From: an uncultured Bacteroidales bacterium
GTDB taxonomy: Bacteria > Bacteroidota > Bacteroidia > Bacteroidales > Paludibacteraceae
Direction of reading: 5' to 3'
DNA: 60,048 bases
NCBI GenBank assembly: GCA_902778935.1
Contig: CACYZT010000005.1
Location: 85,932 to 145,979 of the forward strand
The first letter of the stretch is position 1; each line of letters opens with the position of its first letter. The position numbers were made by a program, and so were the translations under genes. Under the pieces are notes generated by a model. It worked only from the letters and a program-made list of their open reading frames with translations, had not been told where the DNA came from and searched no databases. This document shows positions 42,524-51,697 of the stretch, one piece after another.

Positions 42524-43027
42524 ATGGCTAAAACTGAACTTTCCTCCGCTTTTGAAAATATTCGCGGAAAATTGAACAAAAAAGAACGAATTGTACATCG
42601 CCAAAAGAAGTATCGAGCTGAGACGGGAACTGTCATTTCGACAGCTTCACAAGAAGCTTATGCTATCCTTAACCCACGTGATTACAAGAAAAATCCGCCT
42701 AAAGGAGCCGAACTCCGTAATATTCAGTCGTTCGCCGATGCCAGTCGCGTCACAACACTCATCATTCGAGCCGGCAAATATACCCGGGAAGAATTGGCAT
42801 CTATGACGGATTCCGAGCGCCAACAAGCACTTGAATACCGCGATCAATTCGAGCATTTCAAAGCACGCTTTATGGCGCAACTGAAGAAACCCGACCAGCA
42901 AGCACCCATCTTGCCTAAAACAGACCCGCAGTTCAATCCTAATTCTTCCAAAGTACAGAGACGTACCTATCGAACGCTCAACACGTTCATTCGTGCCATG
43001 GTCCTACAAGCAATCAAATTGGCATAA
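42524..43027 (+). CDS. Conserved-looking hypothetical protein, 167 aa
   Basis: A basic, mostly helical soluble protein (KLNKKERIVHRQKKYR near the N-terminus; AKYTREEL-like central helices; RRTYRTLNTFIRAMVLQAIK at the C-terminus). No signal peptide, no membrane segment, and no family I can name. The nearest promoter is at 42258, with a terminator between, so expression may need read-through. Confidence 0.65.
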   Translation: MAKTELSSAFENIRGKLNKKERIVHRQKKYRAETGTVISTASQEAYAILNPRDYKKNPPKGAELRNIQSFADASRVTTLIIRAGKYTREELASMTDSERQQALEYRDQFEHFKARFMAQLKKPDQQAPILPKTDPQFNPNSSKVQRRTYRTLNTFIRAMVLQAIKLA

Positions 43028-43050
43028 ATGCAAAAAAAATGCGCAAAAAC

Positions 43051-43081
43051 TTGCATATATGCAAAAATTGTTGTACCTTTG
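43051..43081 (+). promoter_or_regulatory. mreB operon promoter
   Basis: Perfect TTGCATATATGCAA (43051-43064), -7 box TACCTTTG (43074-43081); the mRNA leader is about 90 nt. Confidence 0.82.
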
Positions 43082-43179
43082 TGCGATATTTCCGGAATGC
43101 GTGCGTTTCGGGATTGTTTCACATCGGTTAGACTACAGAGCGAACAACGCAAATTGCAAATAATTAATTAGATACACAT

Positions 43180-44199
43180 ATGGGACTTTTTTCTTTTACA
43201 CAGGAGATTGCCATTGACCTCGGAACGGCGAACACCATCATCATGTGCGATGATAAGATTGTGGTGGATGAGCCTTCCGTTGTGGCTATTTCCATGGCAG
43301 ACAACAAAATGGTGGCCGTCGGTCGTAAAGCGCAGCAAATGATCGGTAAGGGCGGCAGTATGATTCGTACCGTTCGTCCGTTGCGCGATGGTGTCATCGC
43401 CGATTTCTATGCCTGCGAGATGATGATTCGCGGCATGATTAAGATGATTCCGAAGCAAACGCGTCTATTCACTCCGTCCATCCGCATGGTCGTTTGTATT
43501 CCTTCCGGTTCTACCGAGGTCGAGATTCGTGCCGTGCGTGACAGCTCCGAACATGCCGGCGGACGCGACATCTATATGATCTACGAGCCTATGGCGGCGG
43601 CTATCGGTATCGGCCTGGACGTAGAGAGTCCCGAGGGCTGTATGATTGTCGATATCGGTGGTGGTACGACGGAGATTGCCGTCATTTCTCTCGGTGGAAT
43701 CGTTAGCAATAAGTCTATCAAGATTGCCGGTGACGATTTCAACCAGGATATCATCGAGTATATGGGCCGTATGCACAACCTCCGTATCGATGAGCCTACG
43801 GCGGAGCGTATCAAGATTCAGGTCGGTTCGGCGCTGCCCGAACTGGAGGACGCGCCGGAAGACTTCGTCGTTGTTGGTCCTAACAAAGTGACCGCTCTGC
43901 CGATGTCCGTTCCTGTGAGCTACCAGGAGATTGCACACTGCCTCGAGAAGAGCGTCAGCAAGATTGAGGGTGCTATCCTGCAGGCTCTCGAGTCCACGCC
44001 GCCTGAGTTGTACTCCGATATCGTGAAACGCGGTATCTACCTCACCGGTGGTGGCGCGCTGCTCCACGGTCTGGCTCGCCGTCTGACGGACAAGATTACC
44101 ATTCCGTTCCACGTGGCGGACGACCCGCTTCACTCTGTAGCTCGCGGTACCGGCGTAGCGCTGAAGAATGTGAATAACTTCGGCTTCCTCCTGCGCTAA
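43180..44199 (+). CDS. mreB: Rod-shape-determining actin homologue MreB
   Basis: A 339-aa bacterial actin. DLGTANTIIMCDD is phosphate-1, DIGGGTTEIAVISLGG phosphate-2, and GGGALLHGLARRL the adenosine motif; VCIPSGSTEVEIRAV and YEPMAAAIG are family blocks. N-terminal MGLFSFTQE resembles the membrane-binding amphipathic start. It heads the shape operon mreB-mreC-mreD-pbp2-rodA, whose products form the elongasome. Confidence 0.98.
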   Translation: MGLFSFTQEIAIDLGTANTIIMCDDKIVVDEPSVVAISMADNKMVAVGRKAQQMIGKGGSMIRTVRPLRDGVIADFYACEMMIRGMIKMIPKQTRLFTPSIRMVVCIPSGSTEVEIRAVRDSSEHAGGRDIYMIYEPMAAAIGIGLDVESPEGCMIVDIGGGTTEIAVISLGGIVSNKSIKIAGDDFNQDIIEYMGRMHNLRIDEPTAERIKIQVGSALPELEDAPEDFVVVGPNKVTALPMSVPVSYQEIAHCLEKSVSKIEGAILQALESTPPELYSDIVKRGIYLTGGGALLHGLARRLTDKITIPFHVADDPLHSVARGTGVALKNVNNFGFLLR

Positions 44200-44215
44200 A
44201 CGGGATTAGCGGCTT

Positions 44216-45007
44216 ATGCAGAATTTGCTCAAGATACTGCTGCGGTATAGCAACTTCCTTGTGTTCATCGCCTTGGAAGTTGCTGCGTTTTTGCTTATTG
44301 TCTTCAATAACGCCTACCCGAGGAGCAGCGTCTTGAGTACTGCCAACGACTTCGTAGCATGGCAGAATACCCTCGTCAGCGAAGTAAGCGGATACCTCAG
44401 CCTGCGGAGCGAGAACGAAGCACTCGCAGCGGAGAATGCGGACCTGCGCAACCAGATTAGCTCGATTTCATCGGAACAAACGGGAGAAGATATCCACTTC
44501 ATGCCCGCGAAAGTAGTGCAGATGACGACCGATGAATTGCATAACTATCTCACCATCAACCGCGGCAGTAACGACGGCATCCGTGTCGGGCAAGGCGTGC
44601 GTAACGCGGAAGGCGCAGTGGGTATCGTACGTACCGTCGGACGGAACTACAGCGTCGTACTGCCTCTCATCAATACGCACACGAACCTCAGTTGCCGCTT
44701 TACCAAAAACGACTATATCGGTACCCTCCAATGGGACGGCAAAGACAGCCGCTTTGCCTTGCTGGCGGATGTAGCAACCCACATGGTCGTGAATACCGGC
44801 GATACGATTGTCACAAGTGGACTTAGTCCCGTCTTCCCGGAAGGAATTCCCGTTGGAATCGTGGAAAATAGCATCCTGAATGAGGGCGATTCGTACTACA
44901 CCATACGCGTCCGGCTCAATACGAACTTCAAGCGCCTGAAGTACGTGGAAGTGGTTCAAAACGCAGCACAAGACGAACTGGAGGAACTGGAGAATGGAAT
45001 GGACTAA
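44216..45007 (+). CDS. mreC: Rod-shape-determining protein MreC
   Basis: A 263-aa bitopic membrane protein: one helix at about 12-30 (FLVFIALEVAAFLLIVF), a coiled coil at about 55-85 (SENEALAAENADLRNQI), then the beta-barrel periplasmic domain (NYLTINRGSNDGIRVGQGV, GIVRTVGRNYSVVLPL). It bridges MreB and the PBP2/RodA pair. Overlaps mreD by 14 bp. Confidence 0.95.
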   Translation: MQNLLKILLRYSNFLVFIALEVAAFLLIVFNNAYPRSSVLSTANDFVAWQNTLVSEVSGYLSLRSENEALAAENADLRNQISSISSEQTGEDIHFMPAKVVQMTTDELHNYLTINRGSNDGIRVGQGVRNAEGAVGIVRTVGRNYSVVLPLINTHTNLSCRFTKNDYIGTLQWDGKDSRFALLADVATHMVVNTGDTIVTSGLSPVFPEGIPVGIVENSILNEGDSYYTIRVRLNTNFKRLKYVEVVQNAAQDELEELENGMD

Positions 45008-45488
45008 ACAAATAGGACGATACGTAGTAGTGATGTTGCTCCAAGTGCTGCTCTTTGACCAGCTGCAGCTATGGGGCGCCTGTCATCCCTATATCTATAT
45101 CCTCTGCCTGCTGATGATGCCTATCACGCTGCCTCACAACGTGGATATGCTTATAGGAGCCTTGGTCGGTCTGGTGATGGATGTGTTCTGCAATTCGCTG
45201 GGCGTACATACAGCCGCCTGTATTCTGGTGATGTTCATACGCCCCTATCTGATAGGCGCACTCGTGAACGATAAAGACCGTCTCAACGAACAGATAAGCC
45301 TCCGCTCTATCGGCATGGAAGCCATACTGAGATATGTGGTCATCATGGTGATTATTCATCATCTGATGGTCTTCGCTTTAGCCGCATGGAGCTGGTCCCA
45401 TATCGGATTTGTACTTCTCGAAACGCTCGTAAGCAGTTTAGTGACCATCCTTATCATAATAGGATATAACATACTGAAATACAGATGA
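44994..45488 (+). CDS. mreD: Rod-shape-determining protein MreD
   Basis: A 164-aa inner-membrane protein with five or so helices (LLQVLLFDQLQL; LIGALVGLVMDVFCNSLGVH; LVSSLVTILIIIGYNIL). The GLVMDVF piece is a typical MreD signature. Overlaps mreC by 14 bp and pbp2 by 4 bp. Confidence 0.92.
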   Translation: MEWTKQIGRYVVVMLLQVLLFDQLQLWGACHPYIYILCLLMMPITLPHNVDMLIGALVGLVMDVFCNSLGVHTAACILVMFIRPYLIGALVNDKDRLNEQISLRSIGMEAILRYVVIMVIIHHLMVFALAAWSWSHIGFVLLETLVSSLVTILIIIGYNILKYR

Positions 45489-47323
45489 TTAATGACCCGA
45501 ATTATAGACGCCGATTCGTCATCAGTGGAATCGCCATTGGTGTAGTATTGGTGTATATTATTCGGTTGTTCTACCTGCAGATAATCGACCAATCAACCAA
45601 AGACCAAGCCGATAACAACGCACTGGTCAAACAGACTATTTATCCGTCCCGTGGCCTTATTTACGACCGGAACGGAGAGTTGCTCGTCTTCAATCAGCCG
45701 ATTTACGAAATCACAATGACGATGCGGGAGATGGGCAAAGACTGGGACACAACCGCCTTCTGCCGCAGTCTGCAGATCAGTCGCGCTGAGTTTGACGAAC
45801 GCATAAGCGAAATCAAAGACAAGCGCAAGAACCGCGGCTACTCCCGCTGGACACCACAGGTGTTCATGAGTCAACTCAAAAAAGAAGACATCGCTACGCT
45901 TCAGGAGTCCCTCTTCCTCTTTCCCGGCATCGCGATACAGAAACGTACCCTCCGCGACTATACCTACAAAGCCGCAGCACATGTCTTAGGCAGCGTGGGA
46001 GAAGTGAACCAGAACGATATAGACGGCGATGAGTACTACTCCCGCGGAGACTACTCCGGTCGAGACGGTCTGGAGCGAACATACGAGAAACAGCTCCGCG
46101 GAGAGAAAGGGGTGGAAATTATCATGCGTGACTCACGCGGACGTATCCAAGGCAGTTACCAGAACGGAGAATTGGACAAGACAGCCGTGGCCGGCACGGA
46201 CCTTCACACCACTTTAGACATTCAACTGCAACTATTAGCCGAACAACTCCTTGCCGGAAAAATCGGAAGTGCCGTAGCCATCGAGCCGAAGACAGGCGAG
46301 ATACTGGCGCTGGCATCGAATCCAAGCTGGAATCCTAAAGTGCTCGTGGGCAAAGAGCGCAGCAAGAACTATAACATGCTGCTCAACGACCCAACCAAAC
46401 CGCTGCTCAACCGCGCTACACAGGCTACCTATTCACCCGGTTCGACCTTCAAGACCATTCAGGCACTTGTCTGTCTTGAACAAGGCGGCATCACGCCAAA
46501 CACACTCTACCCCTGCTCGGGTCCGCAGAGCACACCAATCAAATGTACCCACCACCATGGTTCACCCGTGGCGCTGGACCGCGCTATCGAGCAAAGCTGT
46601 AACCCCTATTTCTGGTGCGCCTTCCGCGATCTGCTGCAGAAAGACGGATACGGAAAAGAGAATGAAAATTTCCGTCATCGGTACGAATTATGGCGCGACG
46701 CCGTAATGAGTTTCGGTCTGGGACAGCGTTTCACGGATTCGGACCTCGGAGAGCAGTCATCCGGAAGCATACCGAGCACAAAGTTCTTCGATAGAGTGTA
46801 CGGCAAAACAGGCTGGAAAGCGATTACCATCCGTTCGTTGAGCATCGGACAAGGAGAAGTACTCGTTACGCCGCTTCAACTCGCCAACCAGGCTGCTACT
46901 ATAGCCAATGAAGGATACTATATCTCACCGCACCTCAATAGAGACGATTCCATGCGGATTCATCGGCATAATTTGGACATTAAGAAGCGCCACTTTGAGG
47001 CAGTCAAAGAGGGCATGAACCGTGTGATGATTTATGGTACAGGACGCCATTTCGCTGTCGATAGTCTCCACATGGCGGGTAAAACCGGAACGGTACAGAA
47101 CCCGCACGGACGCGACCACGCTATCTTCATCGGGTTCGCGCCTGTCGAAGACCCGCAGATAGCCGTCGCTGTAGTCGTTGAAAACGCAGGTTTTGGCGCC
47201 ACTTGGGCTTGCCCGATAGCATCAATGATGATAGAGCAATATCTCACAGGCGAAGTGAAACGAAAAGATTTAAAGAAACGTATATCCGAATCAGTACTCA
47301 ATGAGAGCGTCAAGAAGTGGTAA
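45485..47323 (+). CDS. mrdA: Penicillin-binding protein 2 (elongasome transpeptidase)
   Basis: A 612-aa class B PBP. One N-terminal helix (about 12-30), pedestal domain with QNDIDGDEYYSRGDYSGRDG, then the transpeptidase: SPGSTFKTIQA (active Ser), SCNPYFW (SxN) and AGKTGTVQNPHG (KTG). The KSIGQG-type block appears as RSLSIGQGEVLVTPLQL. It crosslinks the peptidoglycan made by RodA, which follows with a 23-bp overlap. Confidence 0.96.
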   Translation: MINDPNYRRRFVISGIAIGVVLVYIIRLFYLQIIDQSTKDQADNNALVKQTIYPSRGLIYDRNGELLVFNQPIYEITMTMREMGKDWDTTAFCRSLQISRAEFDERISEIKDKRKNRGYSRWTPQVFMSQLKKEDIATLQESLFLFPGIAIQKRTLRDYTYKAAAHVLGSVGEVNQNDIDGDEYYSRGDYSGRDGLERTYEKQLRGEKGVEIIMRDSRGRIQGSYQNGELDKTAVAGTDLHTTLDIQLQLLAEQLLAGKIGSAVAIEPKTGEILALASNPSWNPKVLVGKERSKNYNMLLNDPTKPLLNRATQATYSPGSTFKTIQALVCLEQGGITPNTLYPCSGPQSTPIKCTHHHGSPVALDRAIEQSCNPYFWCAFRDLLQKDGYGKENENFRHRYELWRDAVMSFGLGQRFTDSDLGEQSSGSIPSTKFFDRVYGKTGWKAITIRSLSIGQGEVLVTPLQLANQAATIANEGYYISPHLNRDDSMRIHRHNLDIKKRHFEAVKEGMNRVMIYGTGRHFAVDSLHMAGKTGTVQNPHGRDHAIFIGFAPVEDPQIAVAVVVENAGFGATWACPIASMMIEQYLTGEVKRKDLKKRISESVLNESVKKW

Positions 47324-48764
47324 CATATTGAATAGCGTCGATTGGCTGACCATCGGACTATTTGTCGTGCTGGTCTTTTTCGGTTGGCTTAACATATACG
47401 GAGCCAGTTATACCTTTGACCAGACCAGCATCTTCGATTTCTCCAACCGCGCCGGAAAACAGTTCACCTGGATATTGGGTTCGTTCGTGTTAGGCATCGT
47501 ACTGCTGCTAATCGACTACAAGACCTACGATGTACTTGCCTATATAGCATACGGACTGATGCTCTTGCTGCTCTTGGCAACGCCGTTCTTAGCCCACGAT
47601 ATCAAGGGTTCGATGAGTTGGATATCCTTAGGCCCCGTGAGTCTGCAACCTGCGGAGTTCGCCAAGTGTATCGTGGCTCTCGCCGTTGCCAAATATATGG
47701 GTCGCTATGAGTACAAACTACGAACTTGGCGCGATCTCATCGTACCTTTTGCGCTCATCGGCATCCCTGCTCTCATCATCATGGTGCTGCAGAAAGAGAC
47801 CGGCTCCGCACTCGTCTTTGCCGCTTTCCTGCTTGTCTTCTATCGTCAGGGCATGAGCGGTTATGTGCTGCTGATGGGCCTGGCAGCGGTAGCACTCTTT
47901 ATCCTCAGTATCCGTTTCGGCGCTGTTCCTCTGCCCTACGGCTCTGGCAGTGTAGGAATGCTGACTTGTATGCTGTTGCTGACCATCGTGGAAATCTATT
48001 TCATCAGCAAGGAACATCCGATGCGCTGGCATGCATGGATACTGATTGGCAGCGTGGCTGCGGTCTATGGAATAGCCTTATTGGTCAATATATGGGTGCG
48101 TGTTCCGTTTGACTGGGTAGCAATGGGTATTGTGGTGGCTCTGATGCTCTATACAGTCTTTATCAGCATCTACTGGCGCAAATACCAACTGCTGCTCGTG
48201 ACGCTCTTCACGATGTTCTGTATCGGCTATACACACGCTTGCGATTTTGTGTTTACCAAAGTGCTACAACCGCACCAGCGTATCCGTATAGAGGTGCTGC
48301 TGGGAATGAAAGAAGACCCGGCGGGCGCCGGTTATAACGTCAATCAGGCGCGTATAGCCATCGGTTCGGGACGATTCTTGGGCAAAGGGTATCTCAACGG
48401 CACGCAGACCAAACTGCAGTTTGTGCCGGAGCAGGATACGGACTTCATCTTCTGCACCGTAGGTGAGGAATGGGGATTTGTAGGCTCGGTACTCGTGCTG
48501 CTTGTTTATTTGTTCTTTATTCTAAGACTGATAACCATCGCAGAGAGGCAACGGAGCGTGTTCACGCGTATCTACGCTTACGCAGTGGCAAGTATCTTCC
48601 TCTTCCATCTGACGATAAACGTAGGTATGGTATTAGGCTTGCTTCCCGTCATCGGTATTCCGCTACCTTTCTTCAGTTACGGAGGTAGTTCGCTGTGGGG
48701 ATTCACCCTACTATTATTCATCTTGCTGCGTCTCGATGCAGCCCGAATGGAACAGTTAGGCTAA
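47301..48764 (+). CDS. rodA: Peptidoglycan glycosyltransferase RodA
   Basis: A 487-aa SEDS polymerase with ten or more helices. Signatures: LGPVSLQPAEFAKCIVALAVAKY, LLQKETGSALVFAAFLLVFYRQG (family PDxGTA region), VLPVIGIPLPFFSYGGSS-type end (GLLPVIGIPLPFFSYGGSS) and the acidic EQDTDFIFCTVGEEWG loop. An insertion around residues 190-270 makes it longer than E. coli RodA (370 aa), as usual in this phylum. Confidence 0.95.
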   Translation: MRASRSGNILNSVDWLTIGLFVVLVFFGWLNIYGASYTFDQTSIFDFSNRAGKQFTWILGSFVLGIVLLLIDYKTYDVLAYIAYGLMLLLLLATPFLAHDIKGSMSWISLGPVSLQPAEFAKCIVALAVAKYMGRYEYKLRTWRDLIVPFALIGIPALIIMVLQKETGSALVFAAFLLVFYRQGMSGYVLLMGLAAVALFILSIRFGAVPLPYGSGSVGMLTCMLLLTIVEIYFISKEHPMRWHAWILIGSVAAVYGIALLVNIWVRVPFDWVAMGIVVALMLYTVFISIYWRKYQLLLVTLFTMFCIGYTHACDFVFTKVLQPHQRIRIEVLLGMKEDPAGAGYNVNQARIAIGSGRFLGKGYLNGTQTKLQFVPEQDTDFIFCTVGEEWGFVGSVLVLLVYLFFILRLITIAERQRSVFTRIYAYAVASIFLFHLTINVGMVLGLLPVIGIPLPFFSYGGSSLWGFTLLLFILLRLDAARMEQLG

Positions 48765-49216
48765 TGTTTGTCACAGACCCAATAGGAATCATCGGAGAAG
48801 AAGAAGCGGTTCGGATGCTGGAGAAAAAACGGCTCCGTATCCTCGAGCACAACTGGCGGATGGGACACCTCGAAGTGGATTTGATTGCGGAGAACAGAAA
48901 AGAGATTGTGTTCGTCGAGGTCAAAGCGCGTACGACCACTTTTGGTGGTATGATGCCGGAAGAATACGTGGATGAGGACAAAAAAAGACGCGTCATAGCC
49001 GCAGCAAACGCGTATATCAAACATAACAAGATAGAGAAAACACCGCGATTTGACATCATTGGTATAGTGGTGAATGCCGAAACAAAAGAGATTACCTACC
49101 GCCACCATCTGGAGAACGCCTTTCAGCCGCAGATACGAACCATTACAAGCGGTAGCTATAGCGGCAGTTGGCGTTGGCAACATCGCGGACACACGATAGG
49201 AAGAAGCAGAAAATGA
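48764..49216 (+). CDS. YraN family (UPF0102) nuclease-fold protein
   Basis: A 150-aa protein of the restriction-endonuclease-like fold. LRILEHNWRMGHLEVDLIAE and IVFVEVKARTT keep the E...D...ExK arrangement, followed by VIAAANAYI. Function unsettled; suspected resolvase-like. Its ATG shares a base with the rodA stop and its end overlaps mnmG by 4 bp. Confidence 0.92.
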   Translation: MFVTDPIGIIGEEEAVRMLEKKRLRILEHNWRMGHLEVDLIAENRKEIVFVEVKARTTTFGGMMPEEYVDEDKKRRVIAAANAYIKHNKIEKTPRFDIIGIVVNAETKEITYRHHLENAFQPQIRTITSGSYSGSWRWQHRGHTIGRSRK

Positions 49217-51084
49217 ATAAGGAATTTATATATGATGTGATTGTGGTCGGAGCCGGACACGCAGGGTGCGAAGCGGCCAGCGCTGCCTCCCGAATGGGTA
49301 GCAAGACGCTTCTTATCACAATGGATATGAATAAGATTGCACAGATGAGCTGCAATCCTGCCGTAGGCGGTATAGCTAAAGGGCAAATCGTGCGTGAGAT
49401 AGACGCACTGGGCGGACAGATGGGTATCGTTACGGACCGGAGTGCTATCCAGTTCCGAATGCTCAACCAAAGCAAAGGTCCCGCCATGTGGAGTCCGCGC
49501 AGTCAGAGTGACCGCAAGCGGTTCATCGAGCAATGGATAGAACGGCTCGCACATACGGACAATCTCTATCTATGGCAAGATATAGTGACAAGTCTTATTA
49601 TCAAAGATAATAAGGTATGCGGTGTAAAGACCGCCTTAGGTATCGAGATGCAGGCGCAGGCAGTGGTCCTCACCAACGGCACTTTCCTGAACGGACTGAT
49701 GCATTGCGGCAAAACGCAGATACCCGGAGGACGTACCTCCGAACCTGCCTCTCATGGCATAACAGAGCAGCTCGCGCAGTTAGGGTTTGCTACAGACAGG
49801 ATGAAAACCGGTACACCGGCACGCGTTGATGCACGCTCTATCCATTTCGACCAAATGGTACGGCAGGACGGAGACAATGACTGGCATCAGTTCTCGTATC
49901 TCAATAGCGTTCATCGGGAACTCAAACAAATGCCCTGCTGGATTACCTACACCAACACACAGACCCATGAGGCACTACGTGCCGGACTGGCAGATTCGCC
50001 CCTTTTCAACGGACAAATAAAGAGTATCGGACCGCGTTATTGCCCGAGTATAGAGACGAAAATCGTGACGTTCGCTGACAAGGAAGCCCACCAGTTATTC
50101 CTCGAACCCGAAGGAGTGGACAGTAATGAGTATTATGTGAACGGCTTCTCCAGCAGTCTCCCGTGGCAAGTTCAGTTAGCCGGACTCCGAACCGTTAAAG
50201 GACTGGAAGATGTAGTCCTTTATCGTCCCGGTTATGCCATCGAATATGACTTCTTCGACCCGACTCAACTGCACCATACCTTGGAGACCAAACGGATAAA
50301 GAACTTGTTCTTTGCCGGACAGATTAATGGTACTACGGGGTATGAAGAAGCTGCTGGACAAGGATTGGTGGCTGGCGTAAACGCGCATACCAATATCCAC
50401 GGAGGTACACCTTTTACCATGGGTAGAGACGAGAGTTATATAGGTGTGTTGATTGACGACTTGGTCAACAAAGGAGTGGACGAACCCTATCGAATGTTCA
50501 CTTCCCGAGCCGAGTATCGCATTCTGCTTCGTCAGGACAATGCGGACGAACGGTTAACCAAACGCAGTTATGAGATGGGATTGGCAGACAGAAACAGATA
50601 TGATTTGCTCTGCCGCAAACAAGCAAGTTGCGCCGATTTCATCGAATATCTTCAGCAGACCACCGTACACAAGGGAGAGATTGACAGCTGGTTAGAATCG
50701 ATAGGCAGTACATCCCTGCATGAGGGATGCAAATTGAGCGACCTCGTCCTTCGTCCCCAAGTAAGCATCAAAGCTCTGGCAGAAGTTCTACCGGAACTGA
50801 AAGCCAAGACCACAGAATTGACCGATGAGATTGTAGAGAGTTGCGAGATTCAAATTAAATACGCAGGATATATCAAACGCGAGCAAATGGAAGCAGCCAA
50901 GCTGCAACGTTTGGACCAGATACGTATTCCTGACAACTTCCATTACGATGAAGTGCAGAGCTTGAGTACGGAAGCCCGACAGAAACTAAGTCGTATCCGA
51001 CCGAAGTCCATCGGAGAGGCACAACGTATACCGGGTGTAAGCCCGAATGATATCAGCGTATTGCTCGTTTTGATGGGAAGATAA
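49213..51084 (+). CDS. mnmG: tRNA uridine-5-carboxymethylaminomethyl modification enzyme MnmG (GidA)
   Basis: A 623-aa FAD protein that, with MnmE, modifies U34 of tRNAs. VVGAGHAGCEAA is the FAD motif; CNPAVGGIAKGQIVREIDALGG, PGGRTSEPASHGI, MKTGTPARVD and GTTGYEEAAGQG are diagnostic. The C-terminal helical domain ends with the SLSTEARQKL and RPKSIGEAQRIPGVSPNDI motifs. Start 49213 overlaps yraN. A consensus parS site follows 34 bp after the stop. Confidence 0.97.
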   Translation: MNKEFIYDVIVVGAGHAGCEAASAASRMGSKTLLITMDMNKIAQMSCNPAVGGIAKGQIVREIDALGGQMGIVTDRSAIQFRMLNQSKGPAMWSPRSQSDRKRFIEQWIERLAHTDNLYLWQDIVTSLIIKDNKVCGVKTALGIEMQAQAVVLTNGTFLNGLMHCGKTQIPGGRTSEPASHGITEQLAQLGFATDRMKTGTPARVDARSIHFDQMVRQDGDNDWHQFSYLNSVHRELKQMPCWITYTNTQTHEALRAGLADSPLFNGQIKSIGPRYCPSIETKIVTFADKEAHQLFLEPEGVDSNEYYVNGFSSSLPWQVQLAGLRTVKGLEDVVLYRPGYAIEYDFFDPTQLHHTLETKRIKNLFFAGQINGTTGYEEAAGQGLVAGVNAHTNIHGGTPFTMGRDESYIGVLIDDLVNKGVDEPYRMFTSRAEYRILLRQDNADERLTKRSYEMGLADRNRYDLLCRKQASCADFIEYLQQTTVHKGEIDSWLESIGSTSLHEGCKLSDLVLRPQVSIKALAEVLPELKAKTTELTDEIVESCEIQIKYAGYIKREQMEAAKLQRLDQIRIPDNFHYDEVQSLSTEARQKLSRIRPKSIGEAQRIPGVSPNDISVLLVLMGR

Positions 51085-51091
51085 ACACAAT

Positions 51092-51110
51092 TAGTTTGCA
51101 AAGCAAACTA
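51092..51110. terminator. Perfect hairpin after mnmG
   Basis: TAGTTTGC and GCAAACTA pair around AAA (8 bp, perfect) between the mnmG stop and the parS site. No T-run follows, so it may mark RNA 3' ends or be part of the parS locus. Confidence 0.5.
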
Positions 51111-51117
51111 CCAGTAA

Positions 51118-51133
51118 TGTTTCACGTGGAACA
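51118..51133 (-). other. parS centromere-like site (ParB binding)
   Basis: On the minus strand the 16 bases read TGTTCCACGTGAAACA, an exact match to the chromosomal parS sequence bound by ParB/Spo0J in Bacillus and to the wide consensus TGTTNCACGTGAAACA. It is intergenic between mnmG and apt. parS sites cluster near oriC, and mnmG (gidA) is an origin-proximal gene in many bacteria. Confidence 0.85.
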
Positions 51134-51157
51134 GTAACAATAAAAACGCAAATAACA

Positions 51158-51697
51158 ATGACAGCAGAAGAAGTAAAATCATTAGTACGTAACGTGCCCG
51201 ATTTTCCAATCAAAGGCATCCAATTCAAAGACATCACTACCGTCCTTGATAATCCGGAAGGTTTATGCTGGATGCGCGATGAGATGGTAAGAAGGTATAA
51301 GGACCTCGGTATTACAAAAATCGTAGGTATCGAATCTCGCGGATTCATCTTAGCGCCGGCAGTGGCAATGGAGATTGGTGCCGGATTTGTACCCATTCGC
51401 AAACCGGGCAAGTTACCGGCAGAAACAGTAGAGGTAAGTTATGCCAAAGAATATGGAGTGGATACTATTCAGATACATAAAGATGCATTGACTCCCAATG
51501 ATGTGGTACTTATCCACGATGACATCTTAGCCACAGGTGGCTCAATGGCAGCCGCAGTAGAACTGGTGCGTAAATTGGGAGTTACGAAAATCTATGTGAA
51601 TTGTATTATCGAACTGGAAGGATTAAACGGACGGGCATTTTTAGCAGACCGAGGTGTGAATATAGATTGCCTTTTCGGGATAGAAGTGGATGAGTAA
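51158..51697 (+). CDS. apt: Adenine phosphoribosyltransferase
   Basis: A 179-aa type I PRTase that salvages adenine to AMP. NVPDFPIKGIQFKDITTVL is the flexible start, GIESRGFILAPAVA the adenine-side block and IHDDILATGGSMAAA the PRPP loop (more often VDDLLATGGT). Ends overlapping uvrC by 8 bp. Confidence 0.96.
   Translation: MTAEEVKSLVRNVPDFPIKGIQFKDITTVLDNPEGLCWMRDEMVRRYKDLGITKIVGIESRGFILAPAVAMEIGAGFVPIRKPGKLPAETVEVSYAKEYGVDTIQIHKDALTPNDVVLIHDDILATGGSMAAAVELVRKLGVTKIYVNCIIELEGLNGRAFLADRGVNIDCLFGIEVDE

Noticed and set aside
36653-43050. Integrative element inserted at the 3' end of tRNA-Asn.
   Set aside because: No second copy of the tRNA 3' end was found downstream, and there is no integrase; the accessory stretch may still be foreign, but not by this evidence.
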